Source: Oscillospiraceae bacterium (GTDB lineage: Bacteria > Bacillota > Clostridia > Oscillospirales > Oscillospiraceae). Taken from it: DNA of 64,000 bases. The position numbers and the translations under genes are program-made. Shown in pieces: positions 17,169 to 25,906 of the stretch (the first letter of the stretch is position 1; every line of letters begins with the position of its first letter). The DNA lies in NCBI GenBank assembly GCA_017465625.1, contig JAFTVV010000030.1:62001-126000 (forward strand), in the 5' to 3' direction. Under the pieces are notes generated by a model, which saw nothing but the letters and a program-made list of their open reading frames with translations, was not told the DNA's origin and searched no databases.

Positions 17169-18059
17169 CTATTTGCTTTTTCGGCGGCTGATGGCGGTGT
17201 AGATTGCCACGGTGATGGCGATCGAGCCGATCAAAACACCGTACATTACAGGGATGCCTACCTTGTTTCCAAAGAAGTAAATGTTGCAGTCCACACTGTC
17301 CCGCAGGCTCTGTATGGCCTGTGCAGGCAGACCGTCTGCGCCCATTTGACGAAATACGCCGCCCATACAGTGGTTGCGCAGCAGGGAAGTGGCATAAGTG
17401 CCCGGCAGGAAGGAGAGCACCTTTTGCAGTCCGCTTCCAAAGCTTGAAATGGGCATATAGGCGCCGCAAATAAAGCCGTAGCAGGAGCTGACAATAGAGC
17501 CTACTGCCGATACGTGCCCTTGCGTGGACAGCTTGCAGTTTACCGCAGAGGACAGTGCTGTTCCAAACAGACCCAAAAGCAGTACATCTGCCATCAGGCA
17601 CAGTACATCTGCGGCGGTAAAATACCAGCCGATACAGGCAAGGTACACAAGTCCCACGCCCAGCGCCACAAAGCAAATCAGCAATGTTGCCGCCGCGGTG
17701 GAGAGGAAGTAACTCAGGGCGAAGGTGGTGTTTTTCACCGGTGTCATGGTTAAATCCTTATAAGCACCGTTGATTTTATCCTGTACCATCAGCATATTGG
17801 AGCAAAAAGCCACCGTTACACAGCTCACTGCCAGCAAAGAGGACAGAAGCTGTCCCCCAACCATTCCGTTCACAAGCGCTGCGTCCAAAGCGATGTCCTC
17901 CGGCATTGCAGAGAGAAATGCATCCTTATACACCCGTGCCAGAAAGGTGGCATACAGTACCAGCAAAATCAGCGGCGTAATCAGCGAGGTAAAAAACAGT
18001 CCTTTGTCCTTGAAAAACAGCTTGCAGTTACGCTTTGTCAGTGCACGCAGTTCCATCAT
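17169..18059 (-). CDS. ABC-2 type exporter permease
   Basis: 296-residue membrane protein with six predicted hydrophobic segments, beginning with a cytoplasmic N-terminus (ALTKRNCKLFFKDKG) and ending in KSK-rich residues. The layout matches the ABC-2 family (DrrB/NatB-like). It is made directly after the ATPase gene, overlapping it by 4 bases, so the two form one exporter. The substrate cannot be told from sequence; drug, ion or lipid export are all possible. Confidence 0.85.
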   Translation of the reverse strand: MMELRALTKRNCKLFFKDKGLFFTSLITPLILLVLYATFLARVYKDAFLSAMPEDIALDAALVNGMVGGQLLSSLLAVSCVTVAFCSNMLMVQDKINGAYKDLTMTPVKNTTFALSYFLSTAAATLLICFVALGVGLVYLACIGWYFTAADVLCLMADVLLLGLFGTALSSAVNCKLSTQGHVSAVGSIVSSCYGFICGAYMPISSFGSGLQKVLSFLPGTYATSLLRNHCMGGVFRQMGADGLPAQAIQSLRDSVDCNIYFFGNKVGIPVMYGVLIGSIAITVAIYTAISRRKSK

Positions 18060-18958
18060 TGCTCTGCACCTCCCTCGATTTTCTTGCCGGTGACAGCCAA
18101 AAAGACGTCGTCCATTTTTCCTTTGGTAATCTCATAGTCTACAAAAATATCCGAAAATGCGGTAATCAGGGCGGTGGCCTGTGCAGTATTTTCCACCTGT
18201 ACCCGATAGCCGTCCCGTACGGGAACATAGGGTTTTCCCAGCTTCTGCACCTGCTCCTGCGTTACATTATAAAGGGTTATAAAGTCGCCGGTGTAGGCAT
18301 TTTTCAGCTGCAGGGGCGTACCCTCTGCCACCGACTTGCCCCGATCCAAAATGACCACAAAATCCGCATCTGCCGCCTCCTCCATATAGTGGGTGGTGAG
18401 AAACACCGTCAGGTGTTCTTCCTGACGCAGATGTGCCAAAACATCCCAAAGCATTTTGCGTGTCTGAGGGTCTAAGCCGGTGGTAGGCTCGTCCAACACC
18501 AAAATTTCAGGCTTGTGCAGAAGTGCCCGGGCAATGTCCGCCCGACGACGCTGACCGCCGGAGAGTTTCCCCACCGTCCGATCCATGATTTCCTCCAAAT
18601 GCAGCAGCTCCGATAGCTCCTGCATCCGTTTTTGAAAGGATTTGCCGGCAATGCCGTACAGGGCGGCACGGCTTTGCAGATTATCTCTTACCGTTAGCGC
18701 ACCGTCCAACACCGAGGACTGGAACACCACGCCCAGCTTTTCCTTGCTTTTCTCAGGCGCTTCGCCGCATACTGTCACGCGGCCGCTGTCCGGAGAAAGC
18801 TGACCGCAGATCATAGAAATGGTGGTGGATTTGCCTGCACCGTTTTCTCCCAAAAAGGCAAAAAGCTCTCCCTTTTTGACCTGAAAACTCAGATCGTTCA
18901 CGGCGTGGATTGCCCCAAAGGACTTGTGCAGATTTTCAATTTCAATAACACTTCTCAT
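18056..18958 (-). CDS. ABC exporter ATP-binding protein
   Basis: 300-residue ATPase. Walker A GENGAGKST (about residue 38), signature LSGGQRRRADIARAL, Walker B LVLDEPTTGLD and the switch histidine in LTTHYMEEAA are all present. A C-terminal extension of about 80 residues follows the core, as in DrrA/CcmA-type subunits. GAGG ribosome site upstream. Partner of the overlapping permease gene. Confidence 0.92.
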   Translation of the reverse strand: MRSVIEIENLHKSFGAIHAVNDLSFQVKKGELFAFLGENGAGKSTTISMICGQLSPDSGRVTVCGEAPEKSKEKLGVVFQSSVLDGALTVRDNLQSRAALYGIAGKSFQKRMQELSELLHLEEIMDRTVGKLSGGQRRRADIARALLHKPEILVLDEPTTGLDPQTRKMLWDVLAHLRQEEHLTVFLTTHYMEEAADADFVVILDRGKSVAEGTPLQLKNAYTGDFITLYNVTQEQVQKLGKPYVPVRDGYRVQVENTAQATALITAFSDIFVDYEITKGKMDDVFLAVTGKKIEGGAEQ

Positions 18959-18990
18959 AAAAAGTCCTCACTTGCGGTTTTCTAATGTCA

Positions 18991-19019
18991 ATTATACGCC
19001 TGCAGGAGCAAAATGTCTA
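18991..19019 (-). promoter_or_regulatory. Sigma-A promoter for the ABC exporter
   Basis: On the reverse strand TAGACA (19019-19014), a 17-base spacer and a perfect TATAAT (18996-18991) lie 33 bases before the ATPase start codon. Confidence 0.65.
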
Positions 19020-19060
19020 CTAAATCCTGCCCATCGGTCGAAATCCTGTGCTATGCGGCA

Positions 19061-19089
19061 AGACGCTGTGCAAAATCTGCACAGCGTCT
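19061..19089 (-). terminator. Hairpin after potCD
   Basis: A perfect 12-bp stem (AGACGCTGTGCA/TGCACAGCGTCT) with a 5-base loop lies just downstream of potCD. On the reverse strand it is not followed by a good T run, so termination may be weak; the T-rich side faces into potCD. Confidence 0.55.
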
Positions 19090-19094
19090 TTTAC

Positions 19095-21110
19095 TTATTT
19101 TTTCTTTTTCCGCTTGGGCAGAAACGGCAGAGCCGCAAATGCCAGCAGCAATACAATTGTTCCAATCAGAATAGCCGTAGAGCCACTGCCTTCCGTGCTG
19201 CCGCCTACCAGACGGACAGCCATAAACTGCTCGTCCATACTACGGGAGACCTCTGCAGGCAGATAACCGTAGCTTGTGCCGTTTTTCAGCACTTCCTCAC
19301 TGGGATAAATGACATCGCTTTCTGCCAAATATTCTTCCATGTAGTCTCTTGCACCCTCAATGGGAGAGCCGTAGCAGATGTAGTCCATATTGGCGCCGGA
19401 AATTTCCGGGTCGCACAGGAAGTTGATGAACAGCTCTGCTTCCGTCTTATTCTTGGCGCAGGTGGGAACACACATGGCATCAATGAATAGATTAAAGCCC
19501 TGATTTTCAGGCAGGTAGAAGGCAAGGTTGGGGTTGGCGTCCATCATCATCATACAGTCGCCTGCATAATAGGGGGCAACCCAGGCGTTCTCACCTTCCA
19601 TTGCGGCATAGATCTGGTCCATCACGTATTGCCGCACCAAGGGATTTTGCTCCTTGAGCAGCTTTGCACATTCTGCCAGCTCTTGGGGATCTTCGGTGTT
19701 TACATCGTAGCCCAGCATATATTGGGCAATGCCGAAAGCGTCACGGGAATTGTCGAACATCAGGATCTTGCCCTTGTACTTTTCATTCCACAGCAGTTCC
19801 CAACCGGTCACATCCTCCGGATCCACAAACTTCGTGTTGTAGATGATGCCCACCGTACCCCAGGTATAGGGGACAGAGTATTCATTCAGGGGATCGTAGT
19901 CGGTGTTTTTAAAGGTCTGCTGTACGTATTCGTAGTTTGGAATGTTGGAAAAGTCCAGCTTTTGGAGCATATCCTCCTGAATCAGACGGGCAATCATATA
20001 GTCGGAGGGGATGATCACATCCACCGACAGACCGCCGCCGGACAGCTTGGCATACAGAGATTCGTTGGAATCGTAGGTGGTGTAGTTCACCCGAATATTG
20101 GGATGGCGCTTCTCGAATTCCTGAATGATGTCCAGTGTTTCGTCGGTGCCGTCGGCAATATTCTGACCCCAGTTCATCACATTTAAGGTCACCTTATCGG
20201 AGCGCGTGCCGAAAATCAGCAGGCCGGCTGTGCTCAAAATCGCTACACAGCACACCGCGGCGCATACACGGCGAAATACCTTTTTGCCGTGGCTGTCTGC
20301 GGTTTTGCGCTTTTTGTCTTTCCGCTTTTCGCCCTGAATCTGCAAAATGTTCATGGTGATCATCAGCGCGAAGATCAGCAGGAACAGCAGGGTGAACATG
20401 GCGTAAATCTTGGGAGACATGGGCTTTTTGGTGTAGGAGTAGATCTCCACCGGGAGGGTGGAAAAGCCGGAGCCGGTGACAAAATAGCTGATCACGAAGT
20501 CGTCCAGACTCATGGTAAAGGCCATAATCGCACCGGAGATCACGCCGGGCATAATCTCGTGAATGGTCACCTTAAAGAAGGACTGCAAAGGTGTACAGCC
20601 CAAATCCATTGCCGCATCCTGCAATGCAGGATTCATCTGCCGCAGCTTGGGCATCACGTTCAAAATAACGTAGGGCAGGCTGAAGGTGATGTGTGCCACC
20701 AAAAGCGTCCAGAAATTCAGGCTCTCCCGTTGATGGAGCATACCGGTGCCCACAAACACAAACAGCAGCGAGAGGGAAATACCGGTCACAATGTCCGGAT
20801 TGGTCATGGGGATATTGGTGAGGTTCATCACCAACTTCCGCATCTTGGAGCGCATATTGTGGATGCCCACTGCCGCAAATGTGCCGAATGCGGTGGCAAT
20901 GGCGGTGGACAGCAGAGAGATCAGCAGAGAATTGCCGAGCAGCGTCAGCAAATCCTCGTCATTGAACAGCTCCTTATACTGGCTGAAGGTGAAGCCCTCC
21001 ATATGGGTCAGGTCCTTGCCGGTATTGAAGGATGCCACAATCAGCACCAGCATGGGGATATACAGGAACACGAACATCAGGATCGTGAGCACGCGGGAAG
21101 TCTTTTTCAT
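19095..21110 (-). CDS. potCD: Fused polyamine ABC permease (PotC) and substrate-binding protein (PotD)
   Basis: 671 residues. Residues 1 to about 265 are a PotC-type permease with six membrane segments and the EAA-like loop (DAAMDLGCTPLQSFFKVTIHE). A seventh hydrophobic segment near 280-300 leads into a PotD-type binding domain (LNVMNWGQNIADGTDE..., DVIIPSDYMIARL, PYTWGTVGIIY, FIDAMCVPTCAKN). The C-terminus has another membrane helix and a KRKKKK tail, so the binding domain is tethered at both ends outside the membrane. Such fusions are known in Firmicutes. Last gene of potA-potB-potCD; likely imports spermidine or putrescine. Confidence 0.92.
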   Translation of the reverse strand: MKKTSRVLTILMFVFLYIPMLVLIVASFNTGKDLTHMEGFTFSQYKELFNDEDLLTLLGNSLLISLLSTAIATAFGTFAAVGIHNMRSKMRKLVMNLTNIPMTNPDIVTGISLSLLFVFVGTGMLHQRESLNFWTLLVAHITFSLPYVILNVMPKLRQMNPALQDAAMDLGCTPLQSFFKVTIHEIMPGVISGAIMAFTMSLDDFVISYFVTGSGFSTLPVEIYSYTKKPMSPKIYAMFTLLFLLIFALMITMNILQIQGEKRKDKKRKTADSHGKKVFRRVCAAVCCVAILSTAGLLIFGTRSDKVTLNVMNWGQNIADGTDETLDIIQEFEKRHPNIRVNYTTYDSNESLYAKLSGGGLSVDVIIPSDYMIARLIQEDMLQKLDFSNIPNYEYVQQTFKNTDYDPLNEYSVPYTWGTVGIIYNTKFVDPEDVTGWELLWNEKYKGKILMFDNSRDAFGIAQYMLGYDVNTEDPQELAECAKLLKEQNPLVRQYVMDQIYAAMEGENAWVAPYYAGDCMMMMDANPNLAFYLPENQGFNLFIDAMCVPTCAKNKTEAELFINFLCDPEISGANMDYICYGSPIEGARDYMEEYLAESDVIYPSEEVLKNGTSYGYLPAEVSRSMDEQFMAVRLVGGSTEGSGSTAILIGTIVLLLAFAALPFLPKRKKKK

Positions 21111-21943
21111 ACCACCACGCCTCCTTCCCCATCCTCGTCACCGCCAAAGCGGCTCATCATATTGGTGCAGCCCAACACCAGCAGCATCAGAAGCAGGCTT
21201 AGTGCGGCACCCAAATTGGGATTATGACTGGTTTTAAATTGTTTTTCGATGACGTCGCCAATGAGCATTGTTTCCGCACCGCCCAGCTTTTGGGAGATGT
21301 AGAAGGTGGAAACCGCCGGCACAAACACCATCGTCAGTCCGGAAATAATACCGGGCATAGACAGGGGAAATACCACGCGGGTAAACACCTGACGGCTGTT
21401 GCAGCCCAAATCCTCTGCCGCTTCAATCAAACGGCCGTCGATTTTGACGATGATGGCATACAGCGGCAAAATCATATAAGGCAGGTAGTTGTATACCATA
21501 CCCAAAATGACCGCGCCGGATGTGCCGATCATCTCCACAGGACCGATGCCCACAAGACCCAGCAGATTGTTTAAAATGCCGTTGGTTTCCAAAATGCCCA
21601 CCCAGGCCAGGGTACGAAGCAAAAAGCTCATACACATGGGAAGCATCACCAGCATATACAGAATCTTCTGGGTTACCGGTTTGCGATGGGCGATAAAATA
21701 GGCAACGGGATAGCCCAAAATCAGGCAGATCACCGCAGAGAGCAGGGAATACCAGGCGGAGATGCCCAGTGTGGGCAAATAGGCGCTTAAATCCGTAATG
21801 TTGGAAAAGGTAAAGCGACCGGTATCGGGATCGGTAAAGGCATAATACCCCATCACGCCCAAGGGAATGAGGGTAAAGAGCAACATCCACAGAATGTAGG
21901 GCGCACTGAGGAGCAGTGACTTATTCTTCTTCATCGGCGGCAT
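21107..21943 (-). CDS. potB: Polyamine ABC transporter permease PotB
   Basis: 278-residue permease with six membrane segments and the ATPase-contact loop [20 protein letters not shown]. Pairs with the PotC half of the fused protein. It overlaps potA by 23 bases upstream and potCD by 4 bases downstream, so all three are translationally coupled. Confidence 0.93.
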   Translation of the reverse strand: MPPMKKNKSLLLSAPYILWMLLFTLIPLGVMGYYAFTDPDTGRFTFSNITDLSAYLPTLGISAWYSLLSAVICLILGYPVAYFIAHRKPVTQKILYMLVMLPMCMSFLLRTLAWVGILETNGILNNLLGLVGIGPVEMIGTSGAVILGMVYNYLPYMILPLYAIIVKIDGRLIEAAEDLGCNSRQVFTRVVFPLSMPGIISGLTMVFVPAVSTFYISQKLGGAETMLIGDVIEKQFKTSHNPNLGAALSLLLMLLVLGCTNMMSRFGGDEDGEGGVVV

Positions 21944-23042
21944 CCTCCGTCAGCTCGTCATACTCGGCAGAGTAGGAGCTGTAGTCACCAAACAGGCCGG
22001 AATACGCGCTCTTATGCATAATATGGATATCCTCCGGGTTCAGGCGGATACCGACAGTAGAGCCTACACCTTGGAAATCCGTGGTCTGAATCAGCCACTT
22101 GAAGCCCTTAAAGTCCACGATGATGTCGTAATTGAGCCCCTTGAAGGTCACAGAGGTCACTGTGCCTACCAGATGCCCCTCCTCAGGAGGTACAAAGTCA
22201 ATATCCTCGGGGCGAATGACCACGTCTACCGGCTCATTGGGCGCAAAGCCTGCATCCAGACACTTAAAGGTTCTTCCAAAGAACTTCACCTTATAGTCTG
22301 CCAGCATGATGCCGTCCAAAATGTTACTCTCACCGATGAAATCTGCCACGAAGGCATTTTTCGGCTCATTATATATATCCTCGGGTCTGCCCACCTGCTG
22401 AATACGGCCTTTGTCCATTACCACCACGGTATCAGACATAGAAAGTGCCTCTTCCTGATCGTGGGTCACGTAGATAAAGGTAATGCCCATTGCCTGCTGA
22501 ATCCGCTTCAGTTCGTTCTGCATATCTTTACGCAGGCGCAGGTCGAGCGCCGCTAAAGGCTCATCCAATAGCAGCACCTTGGGTCTGTTTACCAGTGCCC
22601 GAGCAATGGCAACACGCTGTTGCTGACCGCCGGAGAGAGAATCTACGGAGCGATGGTCATAGCCCTTGAGTCCCACGACCTCCAGTATTTCGTGTACACG
22701 CTGGTGAATCTCGTCCTTGGGCAGCTTTGCCACCTTCAGGCCGAAGGCAATATTGTCGTATACATCCAAATGGGGGAACAGCGCATACCGCTGGAATACG
22801 GTATTGATCTGCCGTTCGTAGGGCGGAACATCGTTAATGCGTTTGCCGTCAAAAAGCACATCGCCGGATGTGGGATTTTGGAAACCGCCGATGATCCGCA
22901 GTGTGGTGGTTTTGCCGCAACCGGAAGGGCCGAGCAGCGTGAGAAATTCTTTGTCGTTAAAATAGAGGTTGATCCCATCAAGGACCTTTTCCCCGTCGAA
23001 CTCCATCGTAAGGTTTTGGAGTCTGATGAGTTCTTTAGACAT
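21921..23042 (-). CDS. potA: Polyamine ABC transporter ATP-binding protein PotA
   Basis: 373-residue importer ATPase. Walker [10 protein letters not shown] (about residue 38), signature [15 protein letters not shown], Walker [12 protein letters not shown], and a C-terminal TOBE domain (about 270-350, [12 protein letters not shown]) that usually senses regulation are present. An acidic tail ([11 protein letters not shown]) ends the protein. First gene of the pot operon, with GGAGG before its ATG. Confidence 0.95.
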   Translation of the reverse strand: MSKELIRLQNLTMEFDGEKVLDGINLYFNDKEFLTLLGPSGCGKTTTLRIIGGFQNPTSGDVLFDGKRINDVPPYERQINTVFQRYALFPHLDVYDNIAFGLKVAKLPKDEIHQRVHEILEVVGLKGYDHRSVDSLSGGQQQRVAIARALVNRPKVLLLDEPLAALDLRLRKDMQNELKRIQQAMGITFIYVTHDQEEALSMSDTVVVMDKGRIQQVGRPEDIYNEPKNAFVADFIGESNILDGIMLADYKVKFFGRTFKCLDAGFAPNEPVDVVIRPEDIDFVPPEEGHLVGTVTSVTFKGLNYDIIVDFKGFKWLIQTTDFQGVGSTVGIRLNPEDIHIMHKSAYSGLFGDYSSYSAEYDELTEDAADEEE

Positions 23043-23225
23043 TATCCTCCCCCGTTTCTGTATCTAAATCGTCAAACTTTGACAAGTATATTTGTACCCC
23101 AAATTTCCCCAAATGTCAACGGCATTTTACGCTTGCGCCCCGAAGTTTCCGGGAACTTTTTTCTTTTTTGCAAAAAAGGTATATAAATGCAGTTTTTGGA
23201 AAGAATGGATAGTGGAGGTGCTAAT

Positions 23226-23873
23226 ATGCGCAACAATAAATTTTTAGACAGTCTGAAGGGTAAGGGCTACTACATAGCCCTGGGCCTGTGCGCTGTCGCA
23301 ATCGGGATATCCGGCTATTTGTACTATCAAAACACCAATAACGAGGCAGATGACCCCAAAATTCAGGTATCTGTCACCACACCCAACATCACAGAGGATG
23401 GTCCCTCTGCCACCAATCCTCCTGATGCAACCAAGCCTCAGCAGCCTGATACGAAGCTGCCGCTGAAGCCTACACGCCCTGTCAGTGGCGACACCGTAGC
23501 AGGCTATGCCATGGAGGCACTGCAGTACAACCAGACCACCAGAGATTGGCGGGTGCACAACGGCATTGATATTGCCGCACAGGCAGGTACAGAGGTGCTT
23601 GCCGCCGCAGACGGTACGGTTTATACGGTTTTCGAGGACGACACCATGGGCACCACCGTGGTTTTGCGTCACGATGGCGGCTATGTAACCAAGTATGCCA
23701 GCTTAGACAAGGCGGTATCGGTCACGGTGGGACAGCATGTAACATCCGGCACGGTCATCGGCAAGGTGGGCAATACCGCCCTTCTGGAGACCGCCATCGG
23801 TGACCATCTCCACTTTAGTGTTACCTGTGACGGCAAGTCCATTGATCCGGAAGCGTTTTTGAATCTCAGTTAA
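23226..23873 (+). CDS. Membrane-anchored M23 (LytM) peptidase, SpoIIQ-like
   Basis: 215 residues: a basic N-terminus, one membrane helix (about residues 14-32), a Pro/Thr-rich linker (30-75), then an M23 domain. Zinc and catalytic motifs are intact: HNGID (HxxxD) and DHLHFSV (HxH). The size and layout fit SpoIIQ, the forespore protein that contacts the mother cell during engulfment, which in clostridia keeps the zinc site; a cell-wall hydrolase is the alternative. I use the ATG at 23226 because GGAGG lies 8 bases upstream. A terminator follows. Confidence 0.8.
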   Translation: MRNNKFLDSLKGKGYYIALGLCAVAIGISGYLYYQNTNNEADDPKIQVSVTTPNITEDGPSATNPPDATKPQQPDTKLPLKPTRPVSGDTVAGYAMEALQYNQTTRDWRVHNGIDIAAQAGTEVLAAADGTVYTVFEDDTMGTTVVLRHDGGYVTKYASLDKAVSVTVGQHVTSGTVIGKVGNTALLETAIGDHLHFSVTCDGKSIDPEAFLNLS

Positions 23874-23880
23874 AAAAGAG

Positions 23881-23990
23881 GGTGTCTCATACATTTTGAG
23901 ACACCCCGAAAAAATATTTATCCAATTCCAACTGTAGGGAACGGCCTGTGTGCCGTTCCTTATTCTGTGGAATGACACATAGGTCATTCC
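23881..23990. repeat. Terminator hairpin plus two further hairpins (dispersed repeat copy 1)
   Basis: Three perfect hairpins in a row: GGTGTCTCA/TGAGACACC (23881-23905), which serves as a two-way terminator between converging genes, GGAACGGC/GCCGTTCC (23938-23959) and GGAATGAC/GTCATTCC (23969-23990). The same order of motifs recurs at 62491-62604. Confidence 0.75.
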
Positions 23991-24030
23991 CTACATATAC
24001 ATTTTGAGACCGCCTGTTTTCTGCATTTGA

Positions 24031-24390
24031 CTATTCTTTTGCACCTTGCTTGTCCAAAATATCCAGCACTTCCTGCCCCCGGGCAGTCAGGGCAAAGCTG
24101 CCTTTGATGGGACAGTCCCCATAACGGGACATATCCGCACCCAATAAAGGCCGGTCAAAGTCAATGCTGATCAGTCCTTTTTTCTCCAAACACTGCAAAA
24201 TCAGGCTGTACTGCTCCTGAGTTTCCTCCTCATCCTCCCGATAAATGGGTGTTTGCAGGTCTGCTCTTCGTGCCACCGGTAAAAAAGCATTTTCTCCCAG
24301 TTTGTTCAAAAGCTTCAGCTCCGGCAGACTGAGCACCAGCTCACCGCCACAGCCACCGCAATGGGCACAGTTTCCGTTGCATTGCGCCAT
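24031..24390 (-). CDS. Small Cys-rich N-terminus protein, unknown function
   Basis: 119 residues. The N-terminus is MAQCNGNCAHCGGCGGEL, a CxxxCxxCxxC cluster that could bind zinc or an iron-sulfur cluster. The rest looks like a winged-helix fold (SLPELKLLNKLGE..., LILQCLEKKGLISIDF, FALTARGQEVLDILDK). I set the start at 24390 (GGAGGGACTGT before ATG); an upstream in-frame codon has no ribosome site. It could be a metal- or redox-responsive regulator, but no family is recognised. Converges with the M23 gene and diverges from tspO. Confidence 0.7.
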   Translation of the reverse strand: MAQCNGNCAHCGGCGGELVLSLPELKLLNKLGENAFLPVARRADLQTPIYREDEEETQEQYSLILQCLEKKGLISIDFDRPLLGADMSRYGDCPIKGSFALTARGQEVLDILDKQGAKE

Positions 24391-24507
24391 ACAGTCCCTC
24401 CTGATTGTTATTCTTGTTATATTATAACCGTTTTCCTGTGTTCGTGCAACCTTTTTCGATGGATAAGCCTCTTCCAAAAACATACAATAGCAGTAGGAGG
24501 GATGTAT

Positions 24508-24975
24508 ATGTTTGGAAAACCTAAGAAGTTTTGGTTGTCACTGGCACTGCCCTTGGCGGTAGGCGGTCTTGCGGCACTGCTCAGCGGCGGTATGGGAGAT
24601 TTTAAAAATATGCAGCAGCCGCCTTTGTCTCCACCGGGATGGGTGTTTCCCATTGTATGGACTATTTTGTACCTGCTGATGGGCTACAGTGCCTATCGGG
24701 TCTACAGCAGTGAAAAACCGCAGGCGCAGATCAACCGCGCATTGACGCTGTACGGCATACAGCTGGCACTGAACTTTATATGGCCCATTGTATTTTTCGG
24801 TTTCCACGCTTATCTGCTTGCTTTTTTTGTTTTGCTTTTGCTGTGGATTGCGATTTTTCTCACTATGCGCGCTTTTGCGCCCCTGGACGAAACGGCTTCA
24901 GATTTATTGATTCCATACATTTTGTGGGTCACTTTTGCAGGATATTTAAATATTGGCGTATATTTTTTAAATTAA
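24508..24975 (+). CDS. tspO: TspO/MBR family protein
   Basis: 155-residue membrane protein with five hydrophobic helices. The family motifs PPLSPPGWVFPIVWTILYLL and ALNFIWPIVFFGFH with the aromatic-rich helices are clear. TspO proteins bind porphyrins and are linked to stress and tetrapyrrole traffic; the role in anaerobes is uncertain. I choose the ATG at 24508 because AGGAGG ends 7 bases before it; the ATG at 24502 would lie one base from the site. Confidence 0.9.
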   Translation: MFGKPKKFWLSLALPLAVGGLAALLSGGMGDFKNMQQPPLSPPGWVFPIVWTILYLLMGYSAYRVYSSEKPQAQINRALTLYGIQLALNFIWPIVFFGFHAYLLAFFVLLLLWIAIFLTMRAFAPLDETASDLLIPYILWVTFAGYLNIGVYFLN

Positions 24976-24991
24976 ATATTTCCAAAACCAC

Positions 24992-25019
24992 TTCACAGAC
25001 GGAAAAATTATGCTATAAT
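24992..25019 (+). promoter_or_regulatory. Sigma-A promoter for rubrerythrin
   Basis: TTCACA (24992-24997), a 16-base spacer and a perfect TATAAT (25014-25019) lie 35 bases before the rubrerythrin ATG. Confidence 0.6.
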
Positions 25020-25054
25020 AAATTCATATTCAAAAACGAAAGGATGAAATTACT

Positions 25055-25594
25055 ATGGCTTCCAAATACGCAGGCACCCAAACCGAAAAGAATTTGATGG
25101 CCGCCTTCGCAGGCGAGTCCGAGGCACGGAACAAGTACACCTATTTTGCTTCCAAGGCAAAGAAGGAGGGCTATGAGCAGATTGCCGCACTGTTCCTGAA
25201 AACTGCCGACAACGAAAAGGAACACGCAAAGCTGTGGTTTAAGGAATTGGAGGGCATCGGCAACACCGCTGAGAACCTGGTTTCTGCCGCCAACGGTGAA
25301 AACTACGAGTGGACCGATATGTATGCCGGTTTTGCAAAAACCGCTGAGGAGGAAGGCTTCCCCGAACTGGCCGAGCGCTTCCGTCTGGTTGCCGCTGTGG
25401 AAAAGCACCACGAGGAGCGTTACCGCGCTCTGCTGCACAATGTAGAGACTGCACAGGTGTTTGAAAAGAGCGAGGTTAAGGTATGGGAGTGCCGCAACTG
25501 CGGTCACATTGTGGTTGGCACCAACGCCCCCGAGCTGTGCCCCACCTGCAATCATCCCCAGGCTTACTTTGAAATCCACGCTGCCAATTATTAA
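25055..25594 (+). CDS. rbr: Rubrerythrin
   Basis: 179-residue NADH-peroxidase-type protein that removes hydrogen peroxide in anaerobes. An N-terminal ferritin-like four-helix domain carries the diiron ligands ([32 protein letters not shown]). The C-terminal rubredoxin-like iron site has the two CxxC pairs in CRNCG and CPTCN. Its own promoter and terminator mark it as a single-gene unit. Confidence 0.96.
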   Translation: MASKYAGTQTEKNLMAAFAGESEARNKYTYFASKAKKEGYEQIAALFLKTADNEKEHAKLWFKELEGIGNTAENLVSAANGENYEWTDMYAGFAKTAEEEGFPELAERFRLVAAVEKHHEERYRALLHNVETAQVFEKSEVKVWECRNCGHIVVGTNAPELCPTCNHPQAYFEIHAANY

Positions 25595-25606
25595 TACAGA
25601 AAATAC

Positions 25607-25634
25607 GAACGGGACGGCGAAAGCCGTCCCGTTC
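25607..25634 (+). terminator. Rubrerythrin terminator
   Basis: A perfect 12-bp stem GAACGGGACGGC/GCCGTCCCGTTC with a GAAA loop lies 13 bases after the stop. There is only a weak T run. The core recurs at 25876-25901. Confidence 0.7.
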
Positions 25635-25875
25635 AGAATCTCAAAGAACCCCCAAACCGTCAAAATATAAATTAAAATATTTAGATTTATACCGTAGGGG
25701 ACGGGTTTCCCGTCCCGTATGCAATTTCCTAAATCGCCTTGCTACGCAATATATTTTGACTTACTGCACAAATCGCACTCTAACGTACCACCTGTACGCC
25801 GACGAGTGCGATTTGTTTGTCTTTGGCGCTTCTTTGACCTCTGCCAGTCTGTCAAAAACTTTTTTGACAGACTGA
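25635..25875. repeat. Hairpin cluster between rubrerythrin and asd
   Basis: No gene. Three hairpins lie here: GGGACGGG/CCCGTCCC (25698-25716), a nested palindrome with outer arms CAAATCGCACTC/GAGTGCGATTTG (25769-25815) and inner CGTAC/GTACG (25784-25798), and a perfect 14-bp stem at 25845-25858/25861-25874. Together with the two GGGACGGC terminators this is an unusually dense run of inverted repeats. Confidence 0.65.
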
Positions 25876-25901
25876 AACGGGACGGCGAAAGCCGTCCCGT
25901 T
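25876..25901 (-). terminator. Terminator of the hom-lysC-asd operon
   Basis: A perfect 11-bp stem AACGGGACGGC/GCCGTCCCGTT with GAAA-type loop lies just past the asd stop on the reverse strand. Its core is identical to the rubrerythrin terminator. Confidence 0.7.
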
Positions 25902-25906
25902 AAATT

